A stretch of 64,000 bases of DNA from Chromobacterium sp. ATCC 53434. GTDB taxonomy: Bacteria > Pseudomonadota > Gammaproteobacteria > Burkholderiales > Chromobacteriaceae. Each line of letters begins with the position of its first letter. Position 1 is the first letter of the stretch. Location: positions 4,836,001-4,900,000 of the forward strand of contig NZ_CP025429.1 of assembly GCF_002848345.1 (NCBI RefSeq), written 5' to 3'. A model generated the notes under the pieces. That model saw only the letters and a list, made by a program, of their open reading frames with translations. It made no database searches and was not told where the DNA came from. Shown here in pieces: positions 39,936 to 48,737 of the stretch. The translations under genes were made by a program, and so were the position numbers.

Positions 39936-40151
39936 ATGTTTCTCAAGCATATCTGTCAGGAAGGCGAGCGTTGGGACCAGATCGCCTGGCGCTATTACGG
40001 CGACGTCGGCCAGATGGTGATGCTGATCGCCGCCAATCCGCAGGCGCCGATCAGCGAGACGCTGCCGGCCGGCACCCAACTGGCCATCCCACTGTTGGAA
40101 GCGCGCGACGAGACCGCGTTGGACGAGCTGCCGCCGTGGAGGCGCTCATGA
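39936..40151 (+). CDS. Tail protein gpX (LysM-like)
   Basis: The 71-residue protein, FLKHICQEGERWDQIAWRYYGDVGQMVMLIAANP then GTQLAIPLLEA, is a single LysM-like module as in P2 gpX. It is thought to link the tail hub and tube. Its last codons overlap the start of gpD (ATG at 40148). Confidence 0.92.
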   Translation: MFLKHICQEGERWDQIAWRYYGDVGQMVMLIAANPQAPISETLPAGTQLAIPLLEARDETALDELPPWRRS

Positions 40152-41194
40152 CCGACAGCCGCATCCAGGACGTGGCGGCGCCGGCCTTCGAGCTCAGCTA
40201 CAACGGCAAGTCCATCACCGCCGACATCGCCCAGTACGCGCTCAACATCAGCTACACCGACCACCTGTCCGGCGAATCTGACGAGCTGGAGGTGGAGCTG
40301 GAGGACGGCGACGGCCGCTGGTTGAACGGCTGGTATCCGGACAAGGGCGCGACGCTGGACTTCAAGCTGGGCTATCGCGGCGCGGCGCTGGTGGCGCTGG
40401 GCAGCTTCGACGTGGACGAGGTCGACTACAGCGCGCCGCCGTCGGTGGTCCACATCCGCGCGCTGGCCACCGGCGTCCAGCATCCGCTGCGCACGCCGGA
40501 GGGCCGCGCCTACGACAAGCTGACGCTGCAGGCGCTGGCGCAGCGCATCGCCAAGCGTCACGGCATGAAGCTGGAGGGCAAGATCGAGGACGTCGCGATC
40601 GAGCGCCTGACCCAGTACCACGAGACCGATCTGCAATTCCTGCAGCGGGTGGCCGGCCATTACGGCTACGTCTGCAAGGTGATGGACAACAACCGCAAGC
40701 TGGTGTTCTGGAAGCGCGCCGACTTGGTGGCGTCGGCCAGCGTGCGGCAGTTCACGCCGGCCGACCTGATCGCCTGGCGCGCGCGCGACCAGTTGTCGCG
40801 GGTGCCCAGCGCGGTGGAGGTCAGCTATCACGATCCCCACAAGCGCAAGCTGCAGACGGCGCGGGCGGGAGCCGACGCGCGCGCCCCCGGCGGCAAGGCC
40901 AGCAGCGCCGACGTGGTCAGGCTCACCCGCAAGTCCGGCGGGCGCGAGCAGGCGGAATTGCAGGCCAAGGCCGAGATGGAGCGCCGCCAGCTGGCGCGCA
41001 CCGAGATGAGCGTCACCGTGGACGGCTCGCCGCAGCTGGCCGCCGGCCGCAACGTCGAGCTGTTCGGTTTCGGCAAGCTGTCCGGCCGCTATCTGATCGA
41101 GCAGGCTCGCCATCGGCTGTCGCGGCAGGAGGGCTATATCTGCGAGCTGGAATTGAAGCGCGCGGCGCCTGCCGCGGCCAAGGAGAAGACATGA
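40148..41194 (+). CDS. Tail hub protein gpD (phage late control D)
   Basis: The 348-residue protein is of the gpD/gp27-like hub family: FELSYNGKSITADIAQYALNISYTDHLSGESDELEVELEDGDGRWLNGWYPDKGATLDFKLGY, LTLQALAQRIAKRHGM, and VAGHYGYVCKVMDNNRKLVFWKR. The start at 40148 overlaps gpX and is preferred to the upstream open extension. The hub trimer connects tube and spike and is related to the N-terminal half of VgrG. It overlaps the spike gene by four bases. Confidence 0.93.
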   Translation: MTDSRIQDVAAPAFELSYNGKSITADIAQYALNISYTDHLSGESDELEVELEDGDGRWLNGWYPDKGATLDFKLGYRGAALVALGSFDVDEVDYSAPPSVVHIRALATGVQHPLRTPEGRAYDKLTLQALAQRIAKRHGMKLEGKIEDVAIERLTQYHETDLQFLQRVAGHYGYVCKVMDNNRKLVFWKRADLVASASVRQFTPADLIAWRARDQLSRVPSAVEVSYHDPHKRKLQTARAGADARAPGGKASSADVVRLTRKSGGREQAELQAKAEMERRQLARTEMSVTVDGSPQLAAGRNVELFGFGKLSGRYLIEQARHRLSRQEGYICELELKRAAPAAAKEKT

Positions 41195-41868
41195 ACGACG
41201 TTTCCCTGCCCGACGCGCTGGCCACGCTGAAGTTCGGCGGCGTGGCCGAACAAGACCCGGCCACCCAGCGGGTGCGGGTGCGGCTGCCCGAGCTGGGCCA
41301 GTTGCTGACCGCCTGGCTGCCGGTGCTCAGCCGCAAGAGCCTGAAGGACAAGGACTACTGGCTGCCGGATATCGGCGAGCAGGTGGCGGTGCTGATGGAC
41401 GCCCGCGGCGAGGACGGCGTGGTGTTGGGCGCCATCTATTCCGAGGCCGACGCGGTGCCGGTGGCGAGCGCCGACAAGTGGCAGCGCCGTTTCGCCGATG
41501 GCGCGGTGCTGGAGTACGACCGGCAGCAGAACCAGCTGACCGTCAACGGCGGCGTCAAGCACGTGGTGGTGGACACCCAGGCCGACGTGCTGATCAAGGC
41601 GGCGTCCAGCATCACGATAGACGGCGGCCAGACCGTCACCGTCAAGGCCGGAAGCAAGGTCAGCATCAACGCTCCGGCCACCGAGATCAGCGGCACCTTG
41701 ACGGTGCAGGGCGCGATCACCGGCAAGGGCGGCCTGACGGTGTCCGGCGGCGGCGGGGCCACGGTGAGCGGCAACGTCACCGTCAGCGGCGACGTCACCG
41801 CCAGCGGCAAGAGCCTGGTCGGCCACAACCACATGGGCGCCCACGGCCCGACCAGCCCGCCGCTCTGA
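41191..41868 (+). CDS. Baseplate spike protein gpV (OB fold plus beta-helix, metal-tipped)
   Basis: The 225-residue protein has an OB-fold domain (residues about 10-90; QRVRVRLPELGQLLTAWLPVL, DIGEQVAVLMD, DGVVLGAIYS), then a repetitive beta-helix (TVTVKAGSKVSINAPATEISGTLTVQGAITGKGGLTVSGG). The tip is GKSLVGHNHMGAHGPTSPPL; its HNH pair matches the iron-binding HxH of P2 gpV and phi92 gp138 spikes. The trimer is the membrane-piercing needle. Confidence 0.95.
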   Translation: MNDVSLPDALATLKFGGVAEQDPATQRVRVRLPELGQLLTAWLPVLSRKSLKDKDYWLPDIGEQVAVLMDARGEDGVVLGAIYSEADAVPVASADKWQRRFADGAVLEYDRQQNQLTVNGGVKHVVVDTQADVLIKAASSITIDGGQTVTVKAGSKVSINAPATEISGTLTVQGAITGKGGLTVSGGGGATVSGNVTVSGDVTASGKSLVGHNHMGAHGPTSPPL

Positions 41869-41906
41869 TCCGCGGCGCGGCCCTATTCCTGTTTTCACTG
41901 GAGACC

Positions 41907-43769
41907 ATGATGAACAACGATTTCTTCACCCTGCTCACCGCCGTCGGCAAGGCCAAGCTGGCCGCGGCCGCCAGCGGCGGCGCGCCGCTGAAGCTCAGCC
42001 AGATGGCGGTGGGCGAGGGCGACAACGGCGCGTACTACTCGCCCAGCGAGAGCCAGACCGCGCTGAAGAGCGAGGCTTGGCGCGCCGGACTCAACCACCT
42101 GTCCACCGACCCGGCGAATCCGAACTGGATCGTCGCCGAGCTGGTGATCCCGGACCAGGTGGGCGGCTTCACCATCCGCGAGGTCGGCGTGTTCGACGCC
42201 GACGGCGCGCTGTTCGCGGTGGGCAAGTTTCCGGAGAGCTACAAGCCGGTGCTGGCCGACGGCGCCAACAAGCAGCTCTATGTGCGGATGATACTGGAGG
42301 TGTCCAACGCGGCGGCGGTGACGCTGATGGTGGACCCGAGCGTGGTGCTGGCCACCCGCGGCAGCGTCGACGCGCGCATCGCCGAGGAGCTGGCCAAGCT
42401 GGACGGCAAGCCGTCGGTCAAGGCCGCCACGACCGGCCCCATCGCGCTGACCGGCTTGCAGACGGTGGACGGCGTCGTGCTGCAGCTGGGCGACCGGGTG
42501 CTGGTCAAGAACCAGGCGGCCGGCGCCGACAACGGCATCTATGTGGCCGGCGTCGGCGGCTGGGCGCGCGCCGCCGACGCCAACATCAGCCTGGAAGTGA
42601 CGCCGGGCCTGTTCGTCGCGGTGGAGCAGGGCACGGCCAACGGCGGCTCGCTGTGGCAGCTGACCACGCCGTCGCCGATCGTGCTGGGCACGACGGCGCT
42701 GGCCTTCACGCAGATCGCCGGCAATACCGGCGTGGCGGCCGGCACTTACCGCAGCGTCACCGTCAACGCCAGGGGGCAGGTGGTCGGCGGCAGCAATCCG
42801 ACGACGGTCGACGATCTGGGCCTGGGCGCCGACCTGGCGCTGCCGCTGTCGTCGCTGCCGCTGCCGGTGGTGTCGACGACGGACAGCAACCGGCTGGCCG
42901 TGGCCGCGGCGGCGGTGGCCGGGCAGGGCGGCACGGTATCGGTGCCGGCCGGCGTGACGCTGAGCCTGGCCCAGGAAATCGCGGCGGGACAGAGCGGCCG
43001 GGTGCGGACCTTCGTCACCGCGGCCTGGACCAGCCCGGTATTGCCGGCCGGAGCCGAATACTATCTGCGCGGCCAGGTTGTCGGCGGCGCGCTGTCGCTG
43101 TACGTGCAGCGCGGCGCCTTGAGCGACGCGCGGCCGGATTCGCTGAAGGGCAACCCGTCCGCGGCCGGCGGCGGCGGCTTCTTCTCGACGGCGCTGGACA
43201 TCTGCCTGGCCCGCATCGTTACCGGCGCGGCCGGCAGCGCGCCGACGGTGCAGCGCGTGATCAACCGCGGCCAGGACGCCTGGTCGGCGGTGGTGAACGG
43301 CAACGGCGCCGTCTACCTGCCGCTGGATCCCTTCGTCAAGACCGGCCGCATCTCCACTGGCATCGTCACGCCGCACGCGACGGCCATCTCTTTCATCGGA
43401 CACGGCTCCGGCGGCTGGACCGGCAGCGGCTATTGGTACGCGGCGCCGAACCGGAGCGCGGCCACCTATTCTACCGGCGTGTCGCTGGGTTGGACGACCG
43501 GCAACCCCGTCATCATCACCTCGAGCAATGTGGTCGGCGATACCACGGCGTCGGTTTGCACCGGCATGTTCGACCACGTCGCCGGCAAGTCGATGTGGCA
43601 GGTGCTGCAACTGGAGCATCAGTTGGGAGACTCCGACGGCGTCAATGGCGACGAGCACCTGATGGGGATGGGAAACAAGAACATGCTGCAGGCCGATTAC
43701 GACGCCGGCCTGGCCGTCAGCTTCTCCAATTGCGTCAATGCCGTGCTGACCTGGGAGGTCGTCCGATGA
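41907..43769 (+). CDS. Tail fibre 1 (DUF3751/gpH-type N-terminus)
   Basis: The 620-residue protein opens with MMNNDFFTLLTAVGKAKLAAAASGG and KLSQMAVGEGDNG, the tail-collar attachment domain of P2 gpH-like fibres (residues about 1-150). Residues about 165-240 hold one fibre repeat of the kind VKAATTGPIALTGLQTVDGVVLQLGDRVLVKNQ. The C-terminal 300 residues are Gly/Ser/Thr-rich beta sequence with GHGSGGWTGSGYWYAAPN, probably the receptor-binding tip. TGGAG precedes the start. Its stop overlaps the start of the next gene. Confidence 0.85.
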   Translation: MMNNDFFTLLTAVGKAKLAAAASGGAPLKLSQMAVGEGDNGAYYSPSESQTALKSEAWRAGLNHLSTDPANPNWIVAELVIPDQVGGFTIREVGVFDADGALFAVGKFPESYKPVLADGANKQLYVRMILEVSNAAAVTLMVDPSVVLATRGSVDARIAEELAKLDGKPSVKAATTGPIALTGLQTVDGVVLQLGDRVLVKNQAAGADNGIYVAGVGGWARAADANISLEVTPGLFVAVEQGTANGGSLWQLTTPSPIVLGTTALAFTQIAGNTGVAAGTYRSVTVNARGQVVGGSNPTTVDDLGLGADLALPLSSLPLPVVSTTDSNRLAVAAAAVAGQGGTVSVPAGVTLSLAQEIAAGQSGRVRTFVTAAWTSPVLPAGAEYYLRGQVVGGALSLYVQRGALSDARPDSLKGNPSAAGGGGFFSTALDICLARIVTGAAGSAPTVQRVINRGQDAWSAVVNGNGAVYLPLDPFVKTGRISTGIVTPHATAISFIGHGSGGWTGSGYWYAAPNRSAATYSTGVSLGWTTGNPVIITSSNVVGDTTASVCTGMFDHVAGKSMWQVLQLEHQLGDSDGVNGDEHLMGMGNKNMLQADYDAGLAVSFSNCVNAVLTWEVVR

Positions 43770-44341
43770 AAATGGTAGCCGATTTGTTGTCCTACGATGG
43801 CGAGCTGCGTCCGTTGCGTCCGTCCGCGTCGCATGCCTGGAATGGCGAGGCCTGGGTCGTCGACGACGCGCTGGTGAAGCAGCAACGGGAGCGGCTGGGG
43901 GCGGAGGCGTGCGATCGCATCGACGACGCCGCCGATTCCGCCAGCCGGCCTTACGCCGGCAACGAGCTGCGCGCATTGGAATACCGGCGCGCGGCCGCCG
44001 AGGCCCAGTCCTACAAGGACGGCGGCTACAAGGGCGACGCGCCGCCTATGGTGAAGGCCTGGGCCGACGCCAAGGACCTGTCCGGCAAGGACGCGGCCGA
44101 CGGCATCCTGGCCAAGGCCGCGGCCGGCGACCAGGCCCTGGCCGCGATCCGCGCGCTGCGGCTGGCGGGCAAGGAGGCGGTGCGTCGCGCGGCCGACGCC
44201 GACGCCGTTCGCGCGGCGGCCGACGACGCGCTGGCCAGGCTCAGACAGGCGGCGCAATCGTCTGACGCGCAGACCGGGTCGGCCGGCGACGCCGGCGGCT
44301 TCTGGCGTTCCTCCCTGAAGCTGTTCTCGCGGGGCGCCTGA
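43766..44341 (+). CDS. Partner of fibre 1, probable tail fibre assembly protein
   Basis: The 191-residue protein starts at an ATG overlapping the fibre 1 stop (ATGA). It has AWNGEAWVVDDALVKQQRERLGAEACDRIDDAADSASRPYAGNELRALEYRRAAAEAQSYKDGGY, a helical pattern usual in proteins encoded directly after phage fibres. The C-terminal half is Ala/Asp-rich helix. The position and coupling suggest a chaperone for folding the fibre 1 tip. No firm family was recognised. Confidence 0.6.
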   Translation: MKMVADLLSYDGELRPLRPSASHAWNGEAWVVDDALVKQQRERLGAEACDRIDDAADSASRPYAGNELRALEYRRAAAEAQSYKDGGYKGDAPPMVKAWADAKDLSGKDAADGILAKAAAGDQALAAIRALRLAGKEAVRRAADADAVRAAADDALARLRQAAQSSDAQTGSAGDAGGFWRSSLKLFSRGA

Positions 44342-44430
44342 TCCCCGGCAGGCGGCCGCGCGCCGCCGGCGTCCCCCTTCCTTTCCACGCCCGGTCGTTC
44401 CGGCCGGCGCGCCTTCCCCAAGACTATCCG

Positions 44431-45159
44431 ATGACCGACATCACACCAAACGTGCTGGCCGGCGACAGGCGGCTGTCGCCGCTGGCCGAGCTGAGCCGGC
44501 GGCTGCAGCGCATCGATCTCGCGCCTTTCCTGGTCTATCTGGTCGACCAGGTCGGGGCCGATCTGCTGCCCTTGCTGGCCGAGCAGCTGCATGTGGCCGG
44601 CGACGAGGGCTGGCAGCTGGCCGGCGGCGAGGCGCAGCGGCGCGACCTGATCAAGCAGGCGATAGAACTGCACCGCTACAAGGGCACCCGCTGGGCGCTG
44701 CAACGCGTGCTGGCCACGCTGAACCTGAACGGCCGGATCAGCGAATGGTTCGAGTACCAGGGCCGGCCCTTCCATTTCAGGATCGATCTCGATCTGTCCG
44801 ACCGCGGCCTGGATGAAGCCACCTACCGGGCGCTGCGGCAGATGCTGGACCAGTACCGCAACGCCCGTTCCCGGCTGGAAAGCCTGGACCTGAGGGTGGA
44901 GTTGCGTCAGCGCCTGCCGGTGCTGGCCGCCGTTTCCGCGGGCGGCGAGGTGGCCACCATCTATCCACAGGCGCGGCGCGAGCTGCGCCAGCAGAACCTG
45001 TTGCGCCTGGGCGCGGCTTGCGGCGGCGCCGAAACCGCCACCGTCCTGCCGTGGCAGCGCGGCCGGCTGGACGGCGGGGCGCCGCTGCGCTGGGGCATGG
45101 GCCTGCCGTGCCGGGAGTCCGTCACGCTGTATCCGCGCCCGATTCAACGCATTTCCTAA
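44431..45159 (+). CDS. Baseplate protein gpI, copy 1
   Basis: The 242-residue protein matches phage tail protein I: LSPLAELSRRLQRIDLAPFLVYLVDQVGADLLPLLAEQLHVAGDEGWQLAGGEAQRRDLIKQAIELHRYKGTRWALQRVLATL. The C-terminal 60 residues vary. gpI joins gpW and gpJ in the baseplate wedge and holds fibres. It is odd that it comes before gpW and gpJ here, after a fibre pair. Its stop lies inside junction element A. Confidence 0.88.
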   Translation: MTDITPNVLAGDRRLSPLAELSRRLQRIDLAPFLVYLVDQVGADLLPLLAEQLHVAGDEGWQLAGGEAQRRDLIKQAIELHRYKGTRWALQRVLATLNLNGRISEWFEYQGRPFHFRIDLDLSDRGLDEATYRALRQMLDQYRNARSRLESLDLRVELRQRLPVLAAVSAGGEVATIYPQARRELRQQNLLRLGAACGGAETATVLPWQRGRLDGGAPLRWGMGLPCRESVTLYPRPIQRIS

Positions 45160-45201
45160 ATCCCTTCAAAAGCCGCGTCCGCGGCGTTTCGAGATCATGA
45201 C
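45151..45201 (+). promoter_or_regulatory. Junction element A (CTAAA-N4-TTCAAAAG...ATCATGAC)
   Basis: CTAAA at 45156-45160 is followed after 4 bases by TTCAAAAGCC and, about 25 bases on, by ATCATGAC. The same layout occurs at 54568-54627 and 58690-58740, always directly upstream of a gpW gene or gpW-like remnant. Confidence 0.55.
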
Positions 45202-45204
45202 GAC

Positions 45205-45597
45205 ATGCTAAATCTAACCGACATCTCATCGCTGCACTGGCAGCCGGCGCTGCAGCCGCGCGACGGCAAGCCCGGCGCCAACGTCGCAGACATCGTGGAG
45301 AACCTGGACGACATCCACCAGGCGTTGCGAATCATCCTGGGGACGCCGAAGGGCAGCGATCCGCTGCGTCCGGAGTTCGGCAGCGACCTGTTCCGCTACC
45401 TGGACTACCCGGTGGACCGGGCCCGGCCGCATGTGGTGCGGGAGGCGGTGGCGGCGATCAGCCACCCGCTGTACGGCGAGCCGCGCATCCAGCTGCTGCG
45501 GGTGTTGTTCAGCATCGAGGCCGACGGCGGCGCGCATTTGTGCGCGCAATGGAAGCTGGCCGACGGCGTGATCCGCGAAACCGAACTCAGGCTGTAA
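45205..45597 (+). CDS. Baseplate wedge protein gpW (gp25-like)
   Basis: The 130-residue protein fits the gpW/gp25 family: VADIVENLDDIHQALRIILGTPKGSDPLRPEFGSDLFRYLDYPVDRARPHVVREAVAAISHPLYGEPRI. The EPR core with LRPEFGSDL is the family signature. gpW with gpJ starts sheath assembly on the baseplate. It is the only intact gpW in the locus; a collapsed second copy lies at 54621. Confidence 0.95.
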   Translation: MLNLTDISSLHWQPALQPRDGKPGANVADIVENLDDIHQALRIILGTPKGSDPLRPEFGSDLFRYLDYPVDRARPHVVREAVAAISHPLYGEPRIQLLRVLFSIEADGGAHLCAQWKLADGVIRETELRL

Positions 45598-45619
45598 GCC
45601 AATAGACAAGGACACGGCC

Positions 45620-46909
45620 ATGCGCCCGAATCTTCCCGATCTGCCCGACTTGCCCATGGTCGACCCGGCCGCCGCCGCCAGCGCCATGGCCGACGCCTAT
45701 CTGAAACTGGGCGGCCAGCAGCAATACCCGAAGCAGATGGAGCAGCTGCTGACCGAGATGCTGGCTAATCGCCAGCCGGGGCTCGCGGCGGCCGACCTGC
45801 CTAAATTCATCGGCGACGATCCCAAGATCATAGGCGCCGAGATGGCCGCCACTTACCAGAACATGGCCGGCAAGCGGCTGTATCCGGGTCAGGTCGAGCA
45901 GCTGCTGATCGATCTGTTCGCCTACCGCGAGAGCCTGGCGCGCGCGGCCTTCAACGACGCCGGTCGGCAGAACCTGGTGGCCTTCGCCCGCGCGCCGATG
46001 CTGGACTACCTGGGCGAACTGGTGGGCGTGGCGCGACAGCCGGCCCAGGCGGCGACGGCCCGGGTGACGCTGACCTTCCCGGCCTATGCCGACGGCGGCG
46101 CGAAGCAGGTGCTGCTGCCCGCCGGCGCCCGCATCGCCGGCAACGCCGCGGTGCAGTTCCAGACCTCGGCCCCGCTGGCGGTGAGCCTGACGGACAAGCC
46201 GCAGGCGCTGGTCTGCGACGTGGTGGCCACCGTGCCGGGCGAGGCCGGCAATCTGTTGCAGGCCGGCGATCTCAACCTGCTGCTGGACGACCCTGGCGTC
46301 ATGGTGGGGGTGAGCGCAGCGGAGAAGCCCTGGGGCGGCGCGGAAGAGGAAGACGACGAGCGCCTGCGCCAGCGCATCCGGCTGGCGCCGGAGGCCTACT
46401 CCTGGGGTTCGGTCAACCGCTACCGGCTGGCGGCGATGACGGCGGCCACCGACGCGGCCGACGTCAGGGTGATTTCGCCGCGCCCGGACGGCACGGTGCA
46501 GGTGGTGGTGCTGGGGCGTGACGGCGCGCCGTCGGCGGAGACGCTGCGCCGTGTCCAGACGGCGCTGACGGACGACAAGGCCCGGATGATCAACGACCGG
46601 ATCGAGGTGCTCCCGGCCGAGGTGATCGATTACGCGATCCGGCTGGAGATCGACGTGCTGAGCACCCGCATCCCGGACCTGGCGTGCCGGGTGGCGAAGG
46701 AGCGCTGCCAGGGCTTCGCGGCCAATCTCGCCCGCCGGCTCGGCGGGGACATCGTCCCGTCGCAGATCAAGACCGCGCTGCACGATATCGACGGCTTGTA
46801 CGACGTGCGCGTGTTGGAGCCGGCCGACAAGCGGGTGCTGTCCTCGTCGCAGTGGCCGCGCTGCGTGGCGGTCGAGGTGACGCTGGGGAGGGTGGTGAGC
46901 GATGTCTGA
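45620..46909 (+). CDS. Baseplate wedge protein gpJ, copy 1
   Basis: The 429-residue protein matches gpJ/gp47: LLIDLFAYRESLARAAFNDAGRQNLVAFARAPMLDYLGELVGVARQPAQAATARVTL and the core GAEEEDDERLRQRIRLAPEAYSWGSVNRYRLAAMTAA. It has an extra N-terminal stretch (residues about 17-48) that looks like a duplicate of residues about 69-103. It overlaps the following gpI gene by 8 bases, so the two are translationally coupled. Confidence 0.94.
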   Translation: MRPNLPDLPDLPMVDPAAAASAMADAYLKLGGQQQYPKQMEQLLTEMLANRQPGLAAADLPKFIGDDPKIIGAEMAATYQNMAGKRLYPGQVEQLLIDLFAYRESLARAAFNDAGRQNLVAFARAPMLDYLGELVGVARQPAQAATARVTLTFPAYADGGAKQVLLPAGARIAGNAAVQFQTSAPLAVSLTDKPQALVCDVVATVPGEAGNLLQAGDLNLLLDDPGVMVGVSAAEKPWGGAEEEDDERLRQRIRLAPEAYSWGSVNRYRLAAMTAATDAADVRVISPRPDGTVQVVVLGRDGAPSAETLRRVQTALTDDKARMINDRIEVLPAEVIDYAIRLEIDVLSTRIPDLACRVAKERCQGFAANLARRLGGDIVPSQIKTALHDIDGLYDVRVLEPADKRVLSSSQWPRCVAVEVTLGRVVSDV

Positions 46910-48230
46910 GCTGCTGGTTCCCCTGCTGGCCAGCGACGCGCGCGGCCGAGCCTTCGACGCGCTGTCGGCGCGCAGCGCCGCCTTCGATCTGTCGCCGGTG
47001 CTGATCTATCTGATAGACCAGGCGCCGGCCGAGATCCTGCCGCTGCTGGCCGAGCAATTCAATGTGGTCGGCCCGTTGTGGGCCTACCTGCCCGACGAGG
47101 CGGCCAAGCGGCGGGCGATCAAGGAGTCGGCGGCCTGGCACCGGGCCAAGGGCTCGCCATGGTCGGTGGAGACGGCGCTGTCCTGGGCCGGTTACGCGGC
47201 CACGGTGGAGGACGCCACCGCGCCGGCCACCCGCTGGGCCGAATTCCAGCTGGAGCTGGGCGAGCCGGTGTCCGGCGACGCCTTGCAGACGGTGCTGGAG
47301 CTGACCCGCTTCGCCGCGCCGGCCCGCTCGCACCTGGCGCGCCTGTACGGCGGCTACGACCGCCGCCTGCTGCGGGCCTCGAGCGGCAGCCGCTGGTCGG
47401 ACGCCTTTCTGTCCGACGACTCCGGCGTGTGGAGCGACGGCGCGCAGCTGAGTTTCGGCCGCCGGCGCCTGTTGTCCGCCGTCCGTCCGGAGACCGTTGT
47501 CGGCTTGGGGCGGTTGCGGCTGCACGCCTCGCGCACCTTGTATCCGGATGTGTTGCGCTACGGCACCGCCCATTTCGGCGACGCCCCGGTGCTCAACCAT
47601 CCGGTGATGCGCAGCCGGCTGATCGGCCTCGGCAACGCCGAGGGCCTGCGCAACCCGGTCATCCTGGCCGGCAACCCGCCTTCGCCAAGCTGGCGCGGCG
47701 GCTGGGACGACAGGACGTGGGGGCGCTGGCTGCCGATGACGCCGCACCGGCGCATCGCCCGCGCCGCGCTGGTGTTGTCCGGCGACACGCGGCTCGGCGA
47801 GCCGAACACCCGCTTCGGCGGCTGGGCCGAAACCTCGTCCGGGCGCTTCTTCTGGTCCGATTCCGACTCCCGCTTGTCCGATTCCGATCCCGGCCGCTCG
47901 CGTCTGGTCATCGAGGCGGTGACGGTGGCCGTGCATGGCCTGTCCGTCGTCCGTCCCGACGACGGCGACGCGATGGGCGCGCGCACCGTCCGTTACTCGC
48001 TGCACGCCAGGGAGATCGACTGGCGCGGCGCGATCCGGATGGACGGCGGCCTGCGCTGGTCGGACCGGCCGCTGGCCGAGTCCACCGGCTGGCGCCTGGA
48101 ATACCGGCTGAATACCGGCGACACCGCCGGCCTCGGCCCGCGCGCCGACCGTTACGGCTGGCTGGGCCGCTGGGACGACCGGCGCTGGCGCGGCGATCTC
48201 TCACTCACTCATCAAACCCTAACCACATGA
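46902..48230 (+). CDS. Baseplate protein gpI, copy 2, with long C-terminal repeat domain
   Basis: Residues 1-150 are a gpI domain (DLSPVLIYLIDQAPAEILPLLAEQFNVVGPLWAYLPDEAAKRRAIKESAAWHRAKGSPWSVETAL). The remaining 290 residues, absent from standard gpI, hold spaced WSD/LSD motifs (RWSDAFLSDDSGVWSDGAQL, FFWSDSDSRLSDSD, LRWSDRPL). These may form a beta-repeat platform for the following DUF4815 cassette. Total length is 442 residues against about 180-240 usual. Confidence 0.85.
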   Translation: MSELLVPLLASDARGRAFDALSARSAAFDLSPVLIYLIDQAPAEILPLLAEQFNVVGPLWAYLPDEAAKRRAIKESAAWHRAKGSPWSVETALSWAGYAATVEDATAPATRWAEFQLELGEPVSGDALQTVLELTRFAAPARSHLARLYGGYDRRLLRASSGSRWSDAFLSDDSGVWSDGAQLSFGRRRLLSAVRPETVVGLGRLRLHASRTLYPDVLRYGTAHFGDAPVLNHPVMRSRLIGLGNAEGLRNPVILAGNPPSPSWRGGWDDRTWGRWLPMTPHRRIARAALVLSGDTRLGEPNTRFGGWAETSSGRFFWSDSDSRLSDSDPGRSRLVIEAVTVAVHGLSVVRPDDGDAMGARTVRYSLHAREIDWRGAIRMDGGLRWSDRPLAESTGWRLEYRLNTGDTAGLGPRADRYGWLGRWDDRRWRGDLSLTHQTLTT

Positions 48231-48243
48231 GGAAAACTCCCTT

Positions 48244-48726
48244 ATGGCAACCCTGACCCATAGCGGTCGCGCCGCGCTGGCCTCCGCGCTGGCCTCCCAG
48301 ACCCTGCATTTCGCCTGGGGCATCGGCCAGGCGGCCTGGGACGACAAGCCCGTTCCCGAACCGATAGACGCCACCTCGCTGGTGTCGGAAGTGGGCCGCC
48401 GCCTGATCTCCGAGGTGCGCTTCGTCGCCGAGGATCCGGCCGGCGAAATCATCGTCCCCACCGGCCGCTACCGCGTTTCCACCGATCCGACGCGCCATCT
48501 GCTGCTGCGCATCGCCTTCGAGTTCGGCGACGCGCCGGCCTCGGTGATACGCGAAGTCGCCGTCTTCGCCGGCAGTAAGACCCAGCCGGACCTGCCGGCC
48601 GGCCAGCGCTACTTCACGCCGGAGCAGATCGCCGCGCCCGGCATCCTGGTCGCGCTGGAGCGCATCACCCCCATCCATCGTTCGCCGGCCACCCGCGAAA
48701 CCTTCGAACACGTCATCTCCCTGTAA
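48244..48726 (+). CDS. Tail-collar-like fibre attachment protein
   Basis: The 160-residue protein, MATLTHSGRAALASALASQTLHFAWGIGQAAWDD with SLVSEVGRRLISEVRFV and PASVIREVAVFAGS, looks like the attachment domain of gpH-type fibres without a shaft. GAGGAAAA lies upstream. It stands between gpI copy 2 and the DUF4815 protein, so it probably links the wedge to that appendage. Confidence 0.65.
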   Translation: MATLTHSGRAALASALASQTLHFAWGIGQAAWDDKPVPEPIDATSLVSEVGRRLISEVRFVAEDPAGEIIVPTGRYRVSTDPTRHLLLRIAFEFGDAPASVIREVAVFAGSKTQPDLPAGQRYFTPEQIAAPGILVALERITPIHRSPATRETFEHVISL

Positions 48727-48737
48727 GGATTGCAGCC

